Assembly: GCA_021613335.1 (NCBI GenBank)
Contig: JAJTWR010000032.1
Coordinates: 1,147,501 to 1,211,500 of the forward strand
Length of the DNA stretch: 64,000 bases
From: Whitmania pigra
Lineage: Eukaryota > Annelida > Clitellata > Hirudinida > Haemopidae
Direction: 5' to 3'
Positions 26,080-38,364 of the stretch are shown here, piece by piece. A model generated the notes under the pieces. The model made no database searches and was not told the origin of the DNA. It was given only the letters and a program-made list of their open reading frames with translations. Both the position numbers and the translations under genes were made by a program. The number at the start of each line of letters is the position of its first letter. Position 1 is the stretch's first letter.

Positions 26080-26600
26080 AAATGCATCACTTCTGAATGC
26101 TCAAGCCAGTTGTTTTGAGTGCTTGTCAATCGAGTGACGCAATTTCATTTGAAAAATGCCAATCATCTTTGACAACATTTTCGAATTTCATGCAATGAAT
26201 TTCTAATGTAGAAGTTCTAATTATGATTGCAGTATACGATGTCTCTTTTTGACGGGTACAATTTTTTTTATTTTGACGTAAATGTCGCAAAATACAGATT
26301 AATCGATCGTCCAAATGAGCCATCCGAAGGTTTAAATTCTCGTTAGTGCATGACATATTAGATTGTTAATATAGTACCGTATTTCCACCCATATTACACA
26401 CGCGTTATGTTCGATTTTACGTACCATGCACCCACCCTATACATGCTATAATCATATGCGTGTTGTGCCAAACTAAATTTACTAAATTTGGTTTCCGACC
26501 AACAAAAATAAAAAATTAAAATGATAGCACAGACTTTTTATTGTTTCTTTTGTAAAAATTTTAGACTATATTTTTAATTTTAAGTAGTTTATAATTGGTT
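26080..26600. repeat. Dispersed paralogous segment with near-empty hAT site
   Basis: Paralogous to 11100-11605 and 14238-14470. Near 26600 it carries GGCGTTGCATTGCATAAAG, where the paralogue at 14461 has the hAT insertion. Confidence 0.75.
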
Positions 26601-27187
26601 CGGCGTTGCATTGCATAAAGAACTTTTTTAAAACATTTTTTTCAAAAAATTTGAAGTTAAAGAAATTAATTTATTAAAAACAATATTTATTGATGAAAAA
26701 TTGAGCAAGAATCAACAAATGCCAAGTGCACATATTTTCTAAAGTGTCACGAATAATTACATTTCTTTTTTTTTTGTATTAAATTAATTATAACATTGTG
26801 AATAAACGTGTGACTAGGTGAATCGTCAAAAATTTGATTTCCATTGAAATGAATCCATTGTTATTGTACAAAACCTAAGCAATGTCATGAAAAGTGAATC
26901 AGCAATTGGAGTTTAACAAGTTTATTTCAGTCTTTATTCACTTCGGATTATTTAACCACGATTTCTGACGTTTTTGACTTAATAAATAAATGCCCAGAAA
27001 AAAGTCCAAAAATAAAAATTGTAAAATCAAATAAATTGTCAAACAAAGTTTATTAAATGACAAGTTTACTTCTTAACAAGTTAAACTCCTTCACAGATAC
27101 GAGAACACAAAGTTGCGTCTGCTTGAGCAAAATTGTACTCTCGAGAAATAAATGTCACTTAATCGTCAAATTCATCCGCTGCTCGGC

Positions 27188-29312
27188 TCAACCTTTTCTC
27201 GCATAGACCTCCATTTCACAAATGGCCATGTTGTTGTACGACACCTGTTGGATTACTACAAATCGAGCTGCTGGAGTTGTCAAAGAACAGTTTATTGAGA
27301 ACATTTGGCCAGGCATGGGTTTGCCGTTACATTCTCCGCATAACTTTAGCTGATTCGTTGATGGAATGTTTGCCAGAGATGAAGAGTTGAATACATGGGC
27401 TTTCAATGAATAAAGGCGGGTGGCTGCAATGAAAATCAATGAAATGAGTTTCAGAAAATACTTTTTAGTTCGTCACGAAACGATATTGTTGAATAACTCT
27501 GCATTTTGTATCGCTGGTAATTGTATTTCAAAAGATAATTAATAAGTTTTTGTTCCGAAAGATTTTTCTTCCAGCATTTTAACAAAATTGCAGGTTTAGT
27601 GAATTTCACATCCCTGTGTCTTTAGTGTTCATTTGGTCTTCAGGTGAATGAATCTCCGTTTTTACGTTAATAATATTACCGCTGATATTATTTTTCATTT
27701 ACTTCCAATGCTTTGTAGTATTGTATTGTAATAGTATTGTATTGTATTAGTGTTGCAGTATTGACAAAAGATTCACAAGTGGACCTTTCAAAATCACCTC
27801 ATTGAAATTAACGCATTAATTATAGCGTGATAGAATAAAGTCTTCTTCTTAACTGAAATTATGCTTTCATAAAATCTCAAAAGTTTTCCAGGTGCACGAT
27901 TTGACTTCATTAATAATTAATATAACCACATCTAGAAGAAAAATTTAAAAAATTTCAATATCAATTCATCACCTTCATTGCTTCCATTCCCGTTCAGCAC
28001 TTTCACCGTGGCCACCTTCACCATCAGTTCAAGATCCACTGCCAACCAGTTTGTCCCAGCTTTGCTATAAGCACACTGGTTGGCTTCCACATTTGTTCCA
28101 AGGTTTCCATCGAAGGCAAGCCAAGATCCATACCCCACCTGGCTATTGTTGAATGTTGAAGTCATGAGGGATCTTTTTCGTAATGCGAGATTTCGATTTC
28201 CTTAAGATTCGTTAATCATCGGAAAATTTGTTGAATAGATTTCAAATGTAATCAAAATTAAAAATTAATATTGATTTTAAATCAAAAAAATAAATTTCAT
28301 GTTGATCCATAAGTTTAATGTATTTAATATCGTCTATAAGAAAGAGTATTTTTCTTTTGAAATTTCAGTGCTCGAACTTCAAACATTAATTTACAGATGA
28401 AAAAAAATTCAGATGTGTTGTCTTTGCTCGGGTAAGTCAGGAAATATATTATTCATTCAGGCGAGATATGCACAGTTTGAACTTTCAGATTTAGTCAATT
28501 AATATGTTATAATGTAAAAATTACAATATTACGAATTACAATATATTACAAGAATATGTTACAATCCAGTCACTGCAATCTTTAACGATTGAATACTCTA
28601 TAAAAGTTATTTTACCTTGAGGCAGAGAAACGTCAAATGACTTCGGGACCTGCATAATTAAATTAAGAAGTTTCATAAAAATTATTGCCATGCAAAACAT
28701 TTCTTGCTTTATTATTAAACAGCCACATCCTTGCAAGTGAAATGCCAGCAACAGCATCATGATTTTAATCTTGAAATATCCGATTTTGGTTGATTTAAAA
28801 TTACCAGTTCTACATGATATATCTTAATTAAGCACCTAAGATGTAACAGAAAACAAAATATAATTAAAAAAGATATTTGCTTAAAAAATTATCTCATTCA
28901 TAATTAGGAAATAGTAAGAAGAACTTGTGCTAACGATTTATTTTACCTCAAAATGTTGACATTGTGGGTTGTCATAAAAGGCAAATGGATAGAAATCAAA
29001 CAACTGACACGACTGAGAAGGTATTATGTAATTGAAACTGATACAATCCTTCCTTTGATGACACAAATAGGCACACTGAACCGCCGCCATACAGAAAGAG
29101 GTGTAAACTTCTTTCAAGAAAATCTCCTGACAAAAACTCTCGATTGAAGGGGAGTTGGAAACAACACAACCGCATCCTGGATGTAGCAGTGCACAATTCG
29201 ATGTTCCTGAGTCAGTTGGTAGTTTTATGAATTTCTTTGATTCTAAGAATGCAAAACAGCACAAGACTGTTATTCCAGTTATTATCAATTTCCAAAGGTA
29301 ATTGCCGTCCAT
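27188..29312 (-). CDS. Secreted PAN + F5/8C (fucolectin-like) protein, copy B
   Basis: Exons 29312-28947, 28649-28616, 28200-27973 and 27423-27188 give a 287-aa protein with the same phases and domain order as copy A: signal peptide, PAN/apple module (CAYLCHQRKDCISFNY), then lectin domain (GSWLAFDGNLGTNVEANQCA, NWLAVDLELMV). An in-frame stop lies just upstream of the ATG, which fixes the start. It differs from A and C mainly in the PAN exon (ESKK, SGTSN, SPSIESF) and in exon 2 (VPKSFDVSLPQ). Its exon 4 nearly equals that of copy C. A minus-strand AATAAA lies at 27054-27049. It presumably acts outside the cell; ligand unknown. Confidence 0.82.
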
Positions 29313-29585
29313 ATTCTTGAGTGTATTTAAGACAAGTGCAGAGCCAAATTGTTGTTTAGAATATTTTTACTGCATCAACTACAATAAATCCGATGACTTT
29401 GTGGAGTTGCCTGGCACTGAATGTCGCTAGAAGTATCGGATCGAGTGGTTTTTATTTCGACGGGAGGATGCAAGGCACACATCAATTGAGAAGTGGGCAA
29501 CAAAATAACCAGTAGGGTCCGTTTTCTAACGTATCTCATACCAAATTCATTCTACAGTAACATTTAACTTTAAGAACAAACAGAG

Positions 29586-29820
29586 ATGGGTTATAAAAAA
29601 GTAGTTAGTAACTATTTTTTAACTACTTTTCAGTTGACATTTGATAAAATTAATCTTCAGGACAACTGAACAAAAATTAACATAATTATTAGCTTATTTA
29701 TTTACACTAACATTATCAACAAAATTTTATTGTCCAAATTAATTTAAAACTGAAGTATACAGTGGATGTTTTAGGCGATCTCTTAATAAATTATCATGTC
29801 GATATTATTAGTACTTAATG
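29586..29820 (-). mobile_element. hAT 3' fragment (CAGTGATGGG family)
   Basis: Matches the outer 3' region of the hAT at 17438-19282: TAGTTAGTAACTA words, CAGTTGACATTTGATAAAAT, and the GGCGATCTCTTAA just after the transposase stop. The TIR is incomplete and the coding part is lost. Confidence 0.75.
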
Positions 29821-29884
29821 AATTTTTCTAACGATCTAAATCGATAACACATTAATAGTTTTAAAATTTCTTTGCTTAACATAT

Positions 29885-30253
29885 TGGAACATTGATTTGC
29901 TCTCTGATAAATACAGACTCGGTGAGACTAGACACGATTTCACATCAACCTAAGATTTAGGCGACTCATATTTGAGTGTGGTACTTAACTTTTGTTCCTA
30001 AGAATATTTATTATTTTCTTTAAGTTTCAGACGTTGTCGTGATTTTGTCACGCTTTGTTTTAGCCAACGCGTCCAAGGGTGACAATCAGCTAGAGTCCGG
30101 ACTACTCAGGAGCCCAAATATCCATTTGCGTCCTTAAGTACCTTAAATCTTAAACACTTAACTTCTGTTATTCAGTTCCGTTAACTGAATACTTGCTCTA
30201 ATACACTTATTAGTTAACTTGCTTATTTGCGGACTCCAGGGTTAGTTATTTCA
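29885..30253 (+). mobile_element. Probable solo LTR related to the SAP-element family
   Basis: A 369-bp block starts TGGAACATTG and ends GTTAGTTATTTCA, flanked by ATAT on both sides (29881-29884 and 30254-30257). Its 3' part (GTTAACTGAATACTTGC, then GTTATTTCA) resembles the LTRs at 56652-60907 read on the minus strand. No internal sequence remains. A 4-bp flank in AT-rich DNA is weak evidence on its own. Confidence 0.5.
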
Positions 30254-30294
30254 ATATATAAAACAAGGATATTGTACGTAATCTCACAAATTGG

Positions 30295-30325
30295 AACACT
30301 TGAGTACTGTGTACAAGTATGGAAC
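30295..30325 (+). mobile_element. LINE scrap interrupted by hAT
   Basis: Reads LEYCVQVWN, the same post-RT motif as at 25833, and stops exactly where the CAGTGTTG end of the next hAT begins. Confidence 0.5.
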
Positions 30326-30900
30326 CAGTGTTGTAAAAATTACCTCATTTCAGTAATTAGATAAAAGTAAAAGTAATAGTAATACCTCAAGAAGCTACTT
30401 AAGTATAAATAAGAGTACTCAAGAACAAGTATTATTGTGATCATACACCATTCCATATTATTTAAAAGGAATTGTTTCTATTATCGTTAAAACATTTATT
30501 GGTATTAACTGCTAGTATTAACAGCCATTAAGTAATAACATTTGAACTAATGCATTCTTTTGGTGTTTTTATTATTTATTACAATCACAAAGGTTTGTTA
30601 ATTTTTAACACAACTTAGTCCTCGAATAGTTTGTCAATCATTCTGGTCCTTCGGCTGTTCATACCAGCATAGCTGAATAAACGTTCAACAGCAGCACTAG
30701 CTGGCAGAGGAGTGTTTAATTGGATAAATAATTTATTCAGGGTATCGCTTCCAGTAATAACGTTCATGTCATCTGATCAATTGACAATTGAAGAAACTGT
30801 CTTCACCAATGTCAGCATCAGATGAATGAGATGCTTTCAGCTCATCCATCATTGCCTTAAAAGATTTATGATAATATTAACTTTGATCCAAAAATTACAT
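30326..30900 (-). mobile_element. hAT 3' part on the minus strand (CAGTGTTG end)
   Basis: The outer end CAGTGTTGTAAAAATTAC is at 30326. On the minus strand near 30620-30720 the hAT C-terminal dimerisation motif is clear (LFIQLNTPLPASAAVERLFS, YAGMNSRRTRMIDKLFED). The rest of the transposase and the other end are missing. Confidence 0.8.
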
Positions 30901-30934
30901 AAGCACTATTGCCACTTTTATGCTGCATCACACA

Positions 30935-31032
30935 GTTTGAGAGGCGGCGCTTTATAAATTTATTATTGTAATGATTATTATTAATATTATTATTAATATT
31001 ATTATTATATTATTATTATATTATTATTATTA

Positions 31033-31068
<36 letters not shown>
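30935..31068 (+). repeat. SINE/L2-like tail plus (ATT)n
   Basis: GGCGGCGCTTTATAAATTTATT followed by (ATT)n, paralogous to 10655-10800. The array is cut by the element at 31069-32309. Confidence 0.65.
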
Positions 31069-31069
<1 letters not shown>

Positions 31070-32309
31070 TTTTTTTTTTTTTTTTTTTTTTTTAAGACTT
31101 CTGACGAAGCTTATTTTCCCGAACATCTGAACATCCGATAAATAATCAGTCCGAAAAAACCCCTCCCATCATGGCTCGGGATATCCACGGGACTATAAGT
31201 TGAATTTAACTTAAATAAATCACTGAAACTGTGCATGCACGCTAAATCAATAAACAAAAGCAACACAAAGGAAAATTATACAAAGTAAATAATTAGTTCT
31301 GTTGATTTCAGTCAACAACTCTTCTTCTGTAAGCAACAGGGTGGAAGGTACCAGGTTCTCCTCTGATCCTCACAACCCACTTCTTGCTTCCTCCCTTTAA
31401 GTTGATCTCTTTTAATTTGTCTTCAAACAATTTCTTGTAAATCTCCCTGTCTTCTTTTGACAAATCATGGCTTAGAATAACTTTGTTGAAGACTTCACTA
31501 TCTTTCAATTTGTTGCTATTGTCCAAAACCATGCTCTTGGTCAACAGGTTGTCAAATTTTATCAACACAGGCCTTGACTTTGAGGCATCTTCAACTTTTT
31601 TTCCAATTCTATACATTTCTAGAATTTCTTTTTCAATTTTTTTCCCTGTTACTTCTTTCAGAAGCTTGGACACAAGTTCTTTTTCTTTGGACTTTCCAGA
31701 ATCTTCTGTCAGGTTGTAGACTATGACATTATTCTGTCTTTGCCTCTCATAATTTATTTCTATTTTATCCTTTGTGTCTGTGACAGAGCCTTGAACCTTT
31801 GTGATCAAGGTTTCAACCTTGTTTTCAAATAAACTTGACCATAATTTGGTTTCCTGCTTATTTTCATCCAGTTTTCTCACTGAGACTTTGTTCAACTCCT
31901 TTAGGCTCTGCTGAAGTTCTTCAATTTGTGTTCTTTGCTCACTAATGGCCTCCATCAACTTGTCAGTTGTTCTGATTACCACTTTCAATTCTGCAACTTC
32001 CTCAGTCAAGGTTTTCAGCTGGTCCTTTGGTTCTTTGGCATTTTCGTCTGCAAACTTCTTAATACAAGCCTCGTTTGATTTCAGACAACTTTCACATAGA
32101 TGAAATCCGAGAAGTTCGGCCGCCGTTTTTAATTCGTGCGTCTTTGGCACTTCTCGGTCTCGGCATAACGCTTTCTAAAACCTCAGAGGATTGTTACAAA
32201 CTTGCAAACGATTAACTTTTCGACAAAATTCGATATTAAACGTGTTTTAAACGTGTTTTAAATGCAGGTTATCGAATATCGAGCACACACCAACGAGCGA
32301 TAATCTATT
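31069..32309 (-). mobile_element. ORF1-only LINE derivative with poly(A) tail
   Basis: A minus-strand unit with a 5' leader of about 155 bp, one ORF1 (32150-31308), about 215 bp of 3' sequence and a 25-base A tail (T run at 31069-31093). It lies between (ATT)n and (ATC)n. No reverse transcriptase or endonuclease is present, so it resembles the HAL1 type of ORF1-only elements known in mammals. Confidence 0.7.
31308..32150 (-). CDS. LINE ORF1 protein (coiled coil + RRM-like)
   Basis: Intact 280-aa frame. Residues 19-29 hold a small Cys cluster (CESCLKSNEAC). About 42-125 is a coiled coil rich in Glu/Lys/Leu heptads (LTEEVAELKVVIR, TQIEELQQSLKELN). About 138-235 is an RRM-like core (QNNVIVYNLTED, MYRIGKK, RPVLIKFD, VILSHDLSKEDREIY) typical of ORF1 nucleic-acid-binding proteins in invertebrate LINEs. 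The C-terminus is basic (GGSKKWVVRIRGEP). It would bind retrotransposon RNA as a multimer. No partner ORF2 follows, so it could act in trans or merely ride on another element. The exact LINE clade is not resolved. Confidence 0.82.
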   Translation of the reverse strand: MPKTHELKTAAELLGFHLCESCLKSNEACIKKFADENAKEPKDQLKTLTEEVAELKVVIRTTDKLMEAISEQRTQIEELQQSLKELNKVSVRKLDENKQETKLWSSLFENKVETLITKVQGSVTDTKDKIEINYERQRQNNVIVYNLTEDSGKSKEKELVSKLLKEVTGKKIEKEILEMYRIGKKVEDASKSRPVLIKFDNLLTKSMVLDNSNKLKDSEVFNKVILSHDLSKEDREIYKKLFEDKLKEINLKGGSKKWVVRIRGEPGTFHPVAYRRRVVD

Positions 32310-32735
<426 letters not shown>

Positions 32736-32739
32736 TAAG

Positions 32740-33115
32740 AAATGCTGAATCCTTGGTTCGACGATGTTTGATGACAAGTCTGGTCGCTCTAGCCACCGTC
32801 TACAGAGTAACGCAGACATTAAGTTTGATATTGAGAAGACAGAAGACTGTCCGTAATTTTATTTCCTAACGGTGATATAAATGTAACCCTATGTCTTTTG
32901 AGCTTTTGTTCTTAAGAGGCTTATCAAAAATATTTACATGATGTTATCACACACACGCTGAAAAAAATTCTTACAAAAATTCATGACAAAATATCAAACC
33001 GAGAAGGTATGATTTCAAAGAAGGAAGCTTTGGGGTATACTTGTACTCTCTCCCCGTCCCTTAGTAATCCAAGGGTTAAGCATTTCGATTACTTTACGAT
33101 TTCTGAATTTTTGAA
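32740..33115. repeat. Dispersed paralogous flank segment
   Basis: Paralogous to 24000-24480 and 10800-11065. Non-coding border of the copy D region. Confidence 0.7.
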
Positions 33116-33340
33116 CTGGCAAATAACTCCCCCCTCCTCCTCAAAAAAAAAAACAACAATTAATGATTAAATTATCATACAAAGTAAAGTTTATTAAACA
33201 ATCAGTTTAATTCTTAACTAGATAAACTTTTTCACACGTACGGGAACGCGGGTTTTATGTATGTTTCATCAAAATTGTACTCCAAATTTTTCACAATTAT
33301 TACTCCATTTTGAGAAATAAATGTTATGTAATTGTCAAAC

Positions 33341-34476
33341 TCAGTATCGACTCGAGCCAACTTTTCCTTGCATTTCACAAATGGCCAAATAGTTGTAGGA
33401 GGGCGACTGGTGGATGAGGACAAATTGAGCAGCTGGGGTTTTCAAGGAACAGTTTATGGATATCATTTGGCCAGGCATGGGTTTGTCTTGAAATTGTACG
33501 CACTGCATTTGCTGACTCCTCGGAGGAATGATTGCCAGAGATGAGGAGTTGAAAACGAAAGAAGACAGGCCTGACACGCGGAGGACTGCATTGAAAATCA
33601 ATGAAAAAGGTGTCAGAAAAAACTTAAGAGTTCTATGAAAGGCTATTGCTAAATGTCTTTTGTCAAGTAAGCTTTTGTTTTGTTTCTGAAAAATTTTTCC
33701 TACAGCATCGTTAAAAGAATTGCATGTGCAGTGATCAGTCCCTACTGATAGCATGAACCTTTCCTGACAAGCGGAGGGCTGCAATGAAAATCAATGAAAA
33801 AGGTCTCAGAAACAAAACCTTGAGCGTTCTATGAAAAGCTATTGCTAAATGTCTTTTGTTTTGTTTCTGAAAGATTTTTCTTCTAGCATCGATAAAAGAA
33901 TTGCATGTTTAGTGATCAGTCCCTACTGATTGCAGAAACTTTTCCTTTTAAATTTTCTTCTTGTGCATGGAACGGAGACATAATTTAATAGTGAGTCGAG
34001 TTTATATATTTTATATTTCTATTTTCACTTCCAATGTTTTGAAATAATAAAAAGATGCACTTTATGAACCAATCAATGTGACCATATTGAATTCAATGCG
34101 TGACAAGAAGCACGATAGAATAACAGTTTCTCTTAACAAGATCTTAGTTATGCCTAAAACCTATTTCTCATTAGTTTGCTCCCTTAAAACATAAATTTGA
34201 AAACTTAAAGCATTAAAAATAACTTCAATATTAATTGCTTACATTGAGTGCTACCGTTCCTGTACATCACTTTCACCAAGGCAACCTCCACCATCATTTC
34301 AAGATCCACTGCCAACCAGCTCATCACATATGACCCTTCATTGTTACGGGCACACTGGTAGTCCACATTTGTTCCAAGGTTTCCATCGAAGGCAAGCCAA
34401 GATCCGTACAACTTCGGGTTATTGCAGTACGTGGAAATCATGCGGGATCTCTTTCGTAATGCGAAATTTAAATTTC
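33341..34476 (-). pseudogene. 5'-truncated PAN/F5-8C copy D (lectin exons only)
   Basis: Two exons survive with good splice sites and matching phase: 34476-34243 (NLNFALRKRSRMIST, GSWLAFDGNLGTNV, SWLAVDLEMMVEV) and 33585-33341 (FNSSSLAIIPP, PGQMISINCSLKTPAAQFV). Together they encode a whole F5/8C-like domain of about 158 aa. The signal-peptide, PAN and linker exons are absent. Only scraps of the next intron are seen at 35095-35180, and a microsatellite intervenes. The C-terminus departs from the family (CEMQGKVGSSRY in place of CEMEVYARKG). It is probably a pseudogene, though it could be spliced from an unknown promoter. Confidence 0.7.
33579..33935 (-). repeat. 196-bp tandem duplication at the exon 4 border of copy D
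   Basis: 33579-33745 and 33775-33935 align (GCTATTGCTAAATGTCTTTT, GTGATCAGTCCCTACTGAT). The duplication copies the acceptor of exon 4 and part of the intron before it. Confidence 0.75.
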
Positions 34477-34647
34477 CTTGGGATTCATTTATCATCGGAA
34501 AATTATTATTTGGTTATCCGTAAATGTCAGTTTGTTGCATAAACATTACGTAATTAATATTGTTCAATGGGTGACGAACAATTAAATTGAAGCAGGAAAA
34601 CAGAATAAAATGTTGTAAAACTTTTTTTGGGACGGAAAAGGTTTTAA

Positions 34648-34880
<233 letters not shown>

Positions 34881-35794
34881 TTAATAAGCTAAGAAAATCA
34901 CTGCTTCTTTAAAAATTGCTTTCAAAATTACGAGATATTGGTCTGGAAGTTGGCTGTTAGTTATATCAATAACTAATGTTGCAAACATGCAATATGTTTC
35001 TTAAAATGTATCTGTGTATCTATGTTCTTTTAAAGTCTTGGTGCTTGTATACCATAATTTAACCATAAAAAGTTGCATTTTTAGGCTTAGTTATATTTTC
35101 TTTGCTCAGATAAGTCAGAAAATACATTATACAATCAGTTATGATTTTTAAAGTTTGCATATTCAAAATTAGTACATTCATAAAATGTATGTTACATTGA
35201 ATTAAACCAGGGTTTGCAAGAGATAAGGTATTACAAGAAATTGTTACATTTTTAACATTATTATTTAAAAAAATTTGAAGTTAAAGAAATTAATTTATTA
35301 AAAAAAAACATTTATTTATGAATAATTGATGAACAAATGCCAAATGCACATATTTTCTAAAGTGTCGCGAATAATTAAATTTCTGTTTTTTTTATCAATT
35401 AATTATAATTTTGAGAATAAACAGGTTACCGGGTGAATCGTCATACAGTTGATTTCCATTGAATTTGTTATTGAACCAAACCGATGCAATGTAATGAAAA
35501 GTGAATCAGCAATTGGAGTTTAACAAGTTTATTTCAGTCTTTATTCACTTCGGATTATTTAACCACGATTTCTGACGTTTTTGACTTAATAAATAAATGC
35601 CCAGAAAAAAGTCCAAAAATAAAAATTGTAAAATCAAATAAATTGTCAAACAAAGTTTATTAAATGACAAGTTTACTTCTTAACAAGTTAAACTCCTTCA
35701 CAGATACGAGAACACAAAGTTGCGTCTGCTTGAGCAAAATTGTACTCTCGAGAAATAAATGTCACTTAATCGTCAAATTCATCCGCTGCTCGGC

Positions 35795-37890
35795 TCAACC
35801 TTTTCTCGCATAGACCTCCATTTCACAAATGGCCATGTTGTTGTACGACACCTGTTGGATTACTACAAATCGAGCTGCTGGAGTTGTCAAAGAACAGTTT
35901 ATTGAGAACATTTGGCCAGGCATGGGTTTGCCGTTACATTCTCCGCATAACTTTAGCTGATTCGTTGATGGAATGTTTGCCAGAGATGAAGAGTTGAATA
36001 CATAGGCATGCAAATATAAAAAGCTGAAGGCTGCAATGAAAATCAATGAAATGAGTTTCAGAAAATACTTTTTAGTTCTCCACGAAATTATACTGTTGAA
36101 TAACTCTGCATTTTGTCTCGCTGGTAATTCTATTTCAAAAGATAATCAATGAGGGTTTTGTTTCCGAAAGATTTTTTTCCGGCATTTTTTAACAAAATTG
36201 CAGGTTTAGTGAATTTCACATCCCTGTGTCTTTAGTGTTCATTTGGTCTTCAGGTGAATGATTTTGCGTTAATAATAATACCGCTGCAATTATTTTTCAT
36301 TTACTTCCAATGCTTTGTAATATTGTATTGTAATAGTATTGTATTGTAATAGTGCTGTAGTATTGTCAAAAGATGCACAAGTGGACCTCTCAAAATCACC
36401 TCATTGAAATTAACGCATTAATTATAGCGTGATAGAATAAAGTTTTCTTAACTGAAATTATGCTTTAATAAAATCTCAAAAGTTTTTCAGTAATTAATAA
36501 TTAATATAACCACATCTAGAAGAAAAATTTAAAAAATTTCAATATCAATTCATCACCTTCATTGCTTCCATTCCCGTTCAGCACTTTCACCTTGGCCACC
36601 TCCACCATCAGTTCAAGATCCACTGCCAACCAGTTCGTCCCACCTTTGCTATAAGCACACTGGTTTGCCTCCACATTTGTTCCAAGGTTTCCATCGAAGG
36701 CAAGCCAAGATCCATACCCCACCTGGCTATTGTTGAATGTTGAACTCATGAGGGATCTTTTTCGTAATGCAAGATTTCGATTTCCTTAAGATTCGTTAAT
36801 CATCGGAAAATTTTTTGAATAGATTTCAAATGTAATCAAAATTAAAAATTAATATTGATTTTAAATCAAAAAAATAAATTTCATGTTGATCCATAAGTTT
36901 AATGTATTTAATATCGTCTATAAGAAAGAGTATTTTTCTTTTGAAATTTCAGTGCTCGAACTTCAAACATTAATTTACAGATGAAAAAAAATTCAGATGT
37001 GTTGTCTTTGCTCGGGTAAGTCAGGAAATATATTATTCATTCAGGCGAGACATGCACAGTTTGAACTTTCAGATTTAGTCAATTAATATGTTATAAGGAA
37101 ACAATTACAATATTGCGGATTACAATATATTACAAGAATATGTTATAATTCCGTCACTGCAATCTTTAACGATTGAATACTATAAAAGTTGTTTTACCTT
37201 GAGGCAGAGAAAAGTCCATTGACTTCGGGACCTGAGAATTAAATTAAGAAGTTTCATAAAAATAATTGCCATACAAAGCATTTATTGATTTATTATCAAA
37301 CAGCCACATATTTGCAAGTAAAATGCCAGCAACAGCATTATGATTTTAATCTTGAAATATCTGATTTTGGTTGATTTAAAATTAATAGTTCTACATGATA
37401 TATCTTAATTAAGCACCTAAGATGTAACAGAAAACAAAATATAATTAAAAACGATATTTGCTTTAAAAATTATCTGATTCATAATTATGAAAAAGTAAGA
37501 AGCACTTGTGCTAACGATTTATTTTACCTCAAAATTTTGACATCTTGGGTTGTCATAAAAGGCAAATGGATAAAAATCAAACAACTGACACGACTGAGAA
37601 GGTATTATGTAATTGAAACTGATACAATCCTTCCTTTGGTGACACAAATAGGCACACTGGACCGCTGTCATAAGAGAAGAGGTGTAAACTTTCAAGAGAA
37701 TCTCCTGACAAAAACTCTTGTTTGAAGAAGAGTTGGAAACAACACAACCGCATCCTGGATGTAGCAGTGCACAATTCGATTTTCTTGAGTCAGTTGGTAG
37801 TTTTATAAATTTCTTTGAATCTAAGAATGCAAAACAGCACAAGACTATTATTCCAGTTATTATCAATTTCCAAGGGTAATTGCCGTCCAT
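35795..37890 (-). CDS. Secreted PAN + F5/8C (fucolectin-like) protein, copy C
   Basis: Exons 37890-37528, 37231-37198, 36784-36557 and 36030-35795 encode 286 aa with the same plan as copies A and B: signal peptide, PAN/apple module, 11-residue linker (VPKSMDFSLPQ), lectin domain. Exons 1-2 and the adjoining intron are almost identical to copy A. Exon 4 from about NSSSLANIPST onward, and the 3' flank, are almost identical to copy B. Exon 3 has its own changes (KGGTNW, MVEVAKVKV) and exon 4 begins AFSFLYLHAY where A and B have ATRLYS. The gene is therefore a mosaic. A minus-strand AATAAA lies at 35661-35656. Confidence 0.82.
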
Positions 37891-38159
37891 ATTCTTGAGT
37901 GTCTTTAAGACAAGCGCAGGGCCAAATTGTTGTTTAGAATATTTTTACTGCATCAACTACAATAATATCTGACGACTTTGTGGAGTTGCCTGGCATTGAA
38001 TGTCGCTAGAAGGATCGGATCGAGTGGTTTTTATTTCGACGGGAGGATGCAAGGCACACATCAATTGAGAAATGTGCAACAAAATAACCAGTAGGGTCCA
38101 CTTTCTAACGTCTTTCAAACTAAATTAATTCTACAGTTAGATTTAACTTTTAGAACAAA

Positions 38160-38364
38160 TGCACTGAGAATTTTTTTATTTGATGTAAAGCAAATGTAAA
38201 TCCTTCTTCATACTAATTATTCGATTTCTTAGATAAAATGTATTCGTGAAATACTTGTGGCTGATCATAGCAACTGTGGAGGAAAACTAGAGGAAAGAAT
38301 TGTATTTCGGATCCGATATTGTAGCGGTGCTTGTGGACTTGTCAAAATTTTAAAACAGCCGGAA
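38160..38364. other. Junction between the two gene families
   Basis: Homology with the 5' flanks of copies A and B ends near 38158 (CTTTTAGAACAAA). What follows has no recognisable feature until the RING remnant. Confidence 0.4.
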
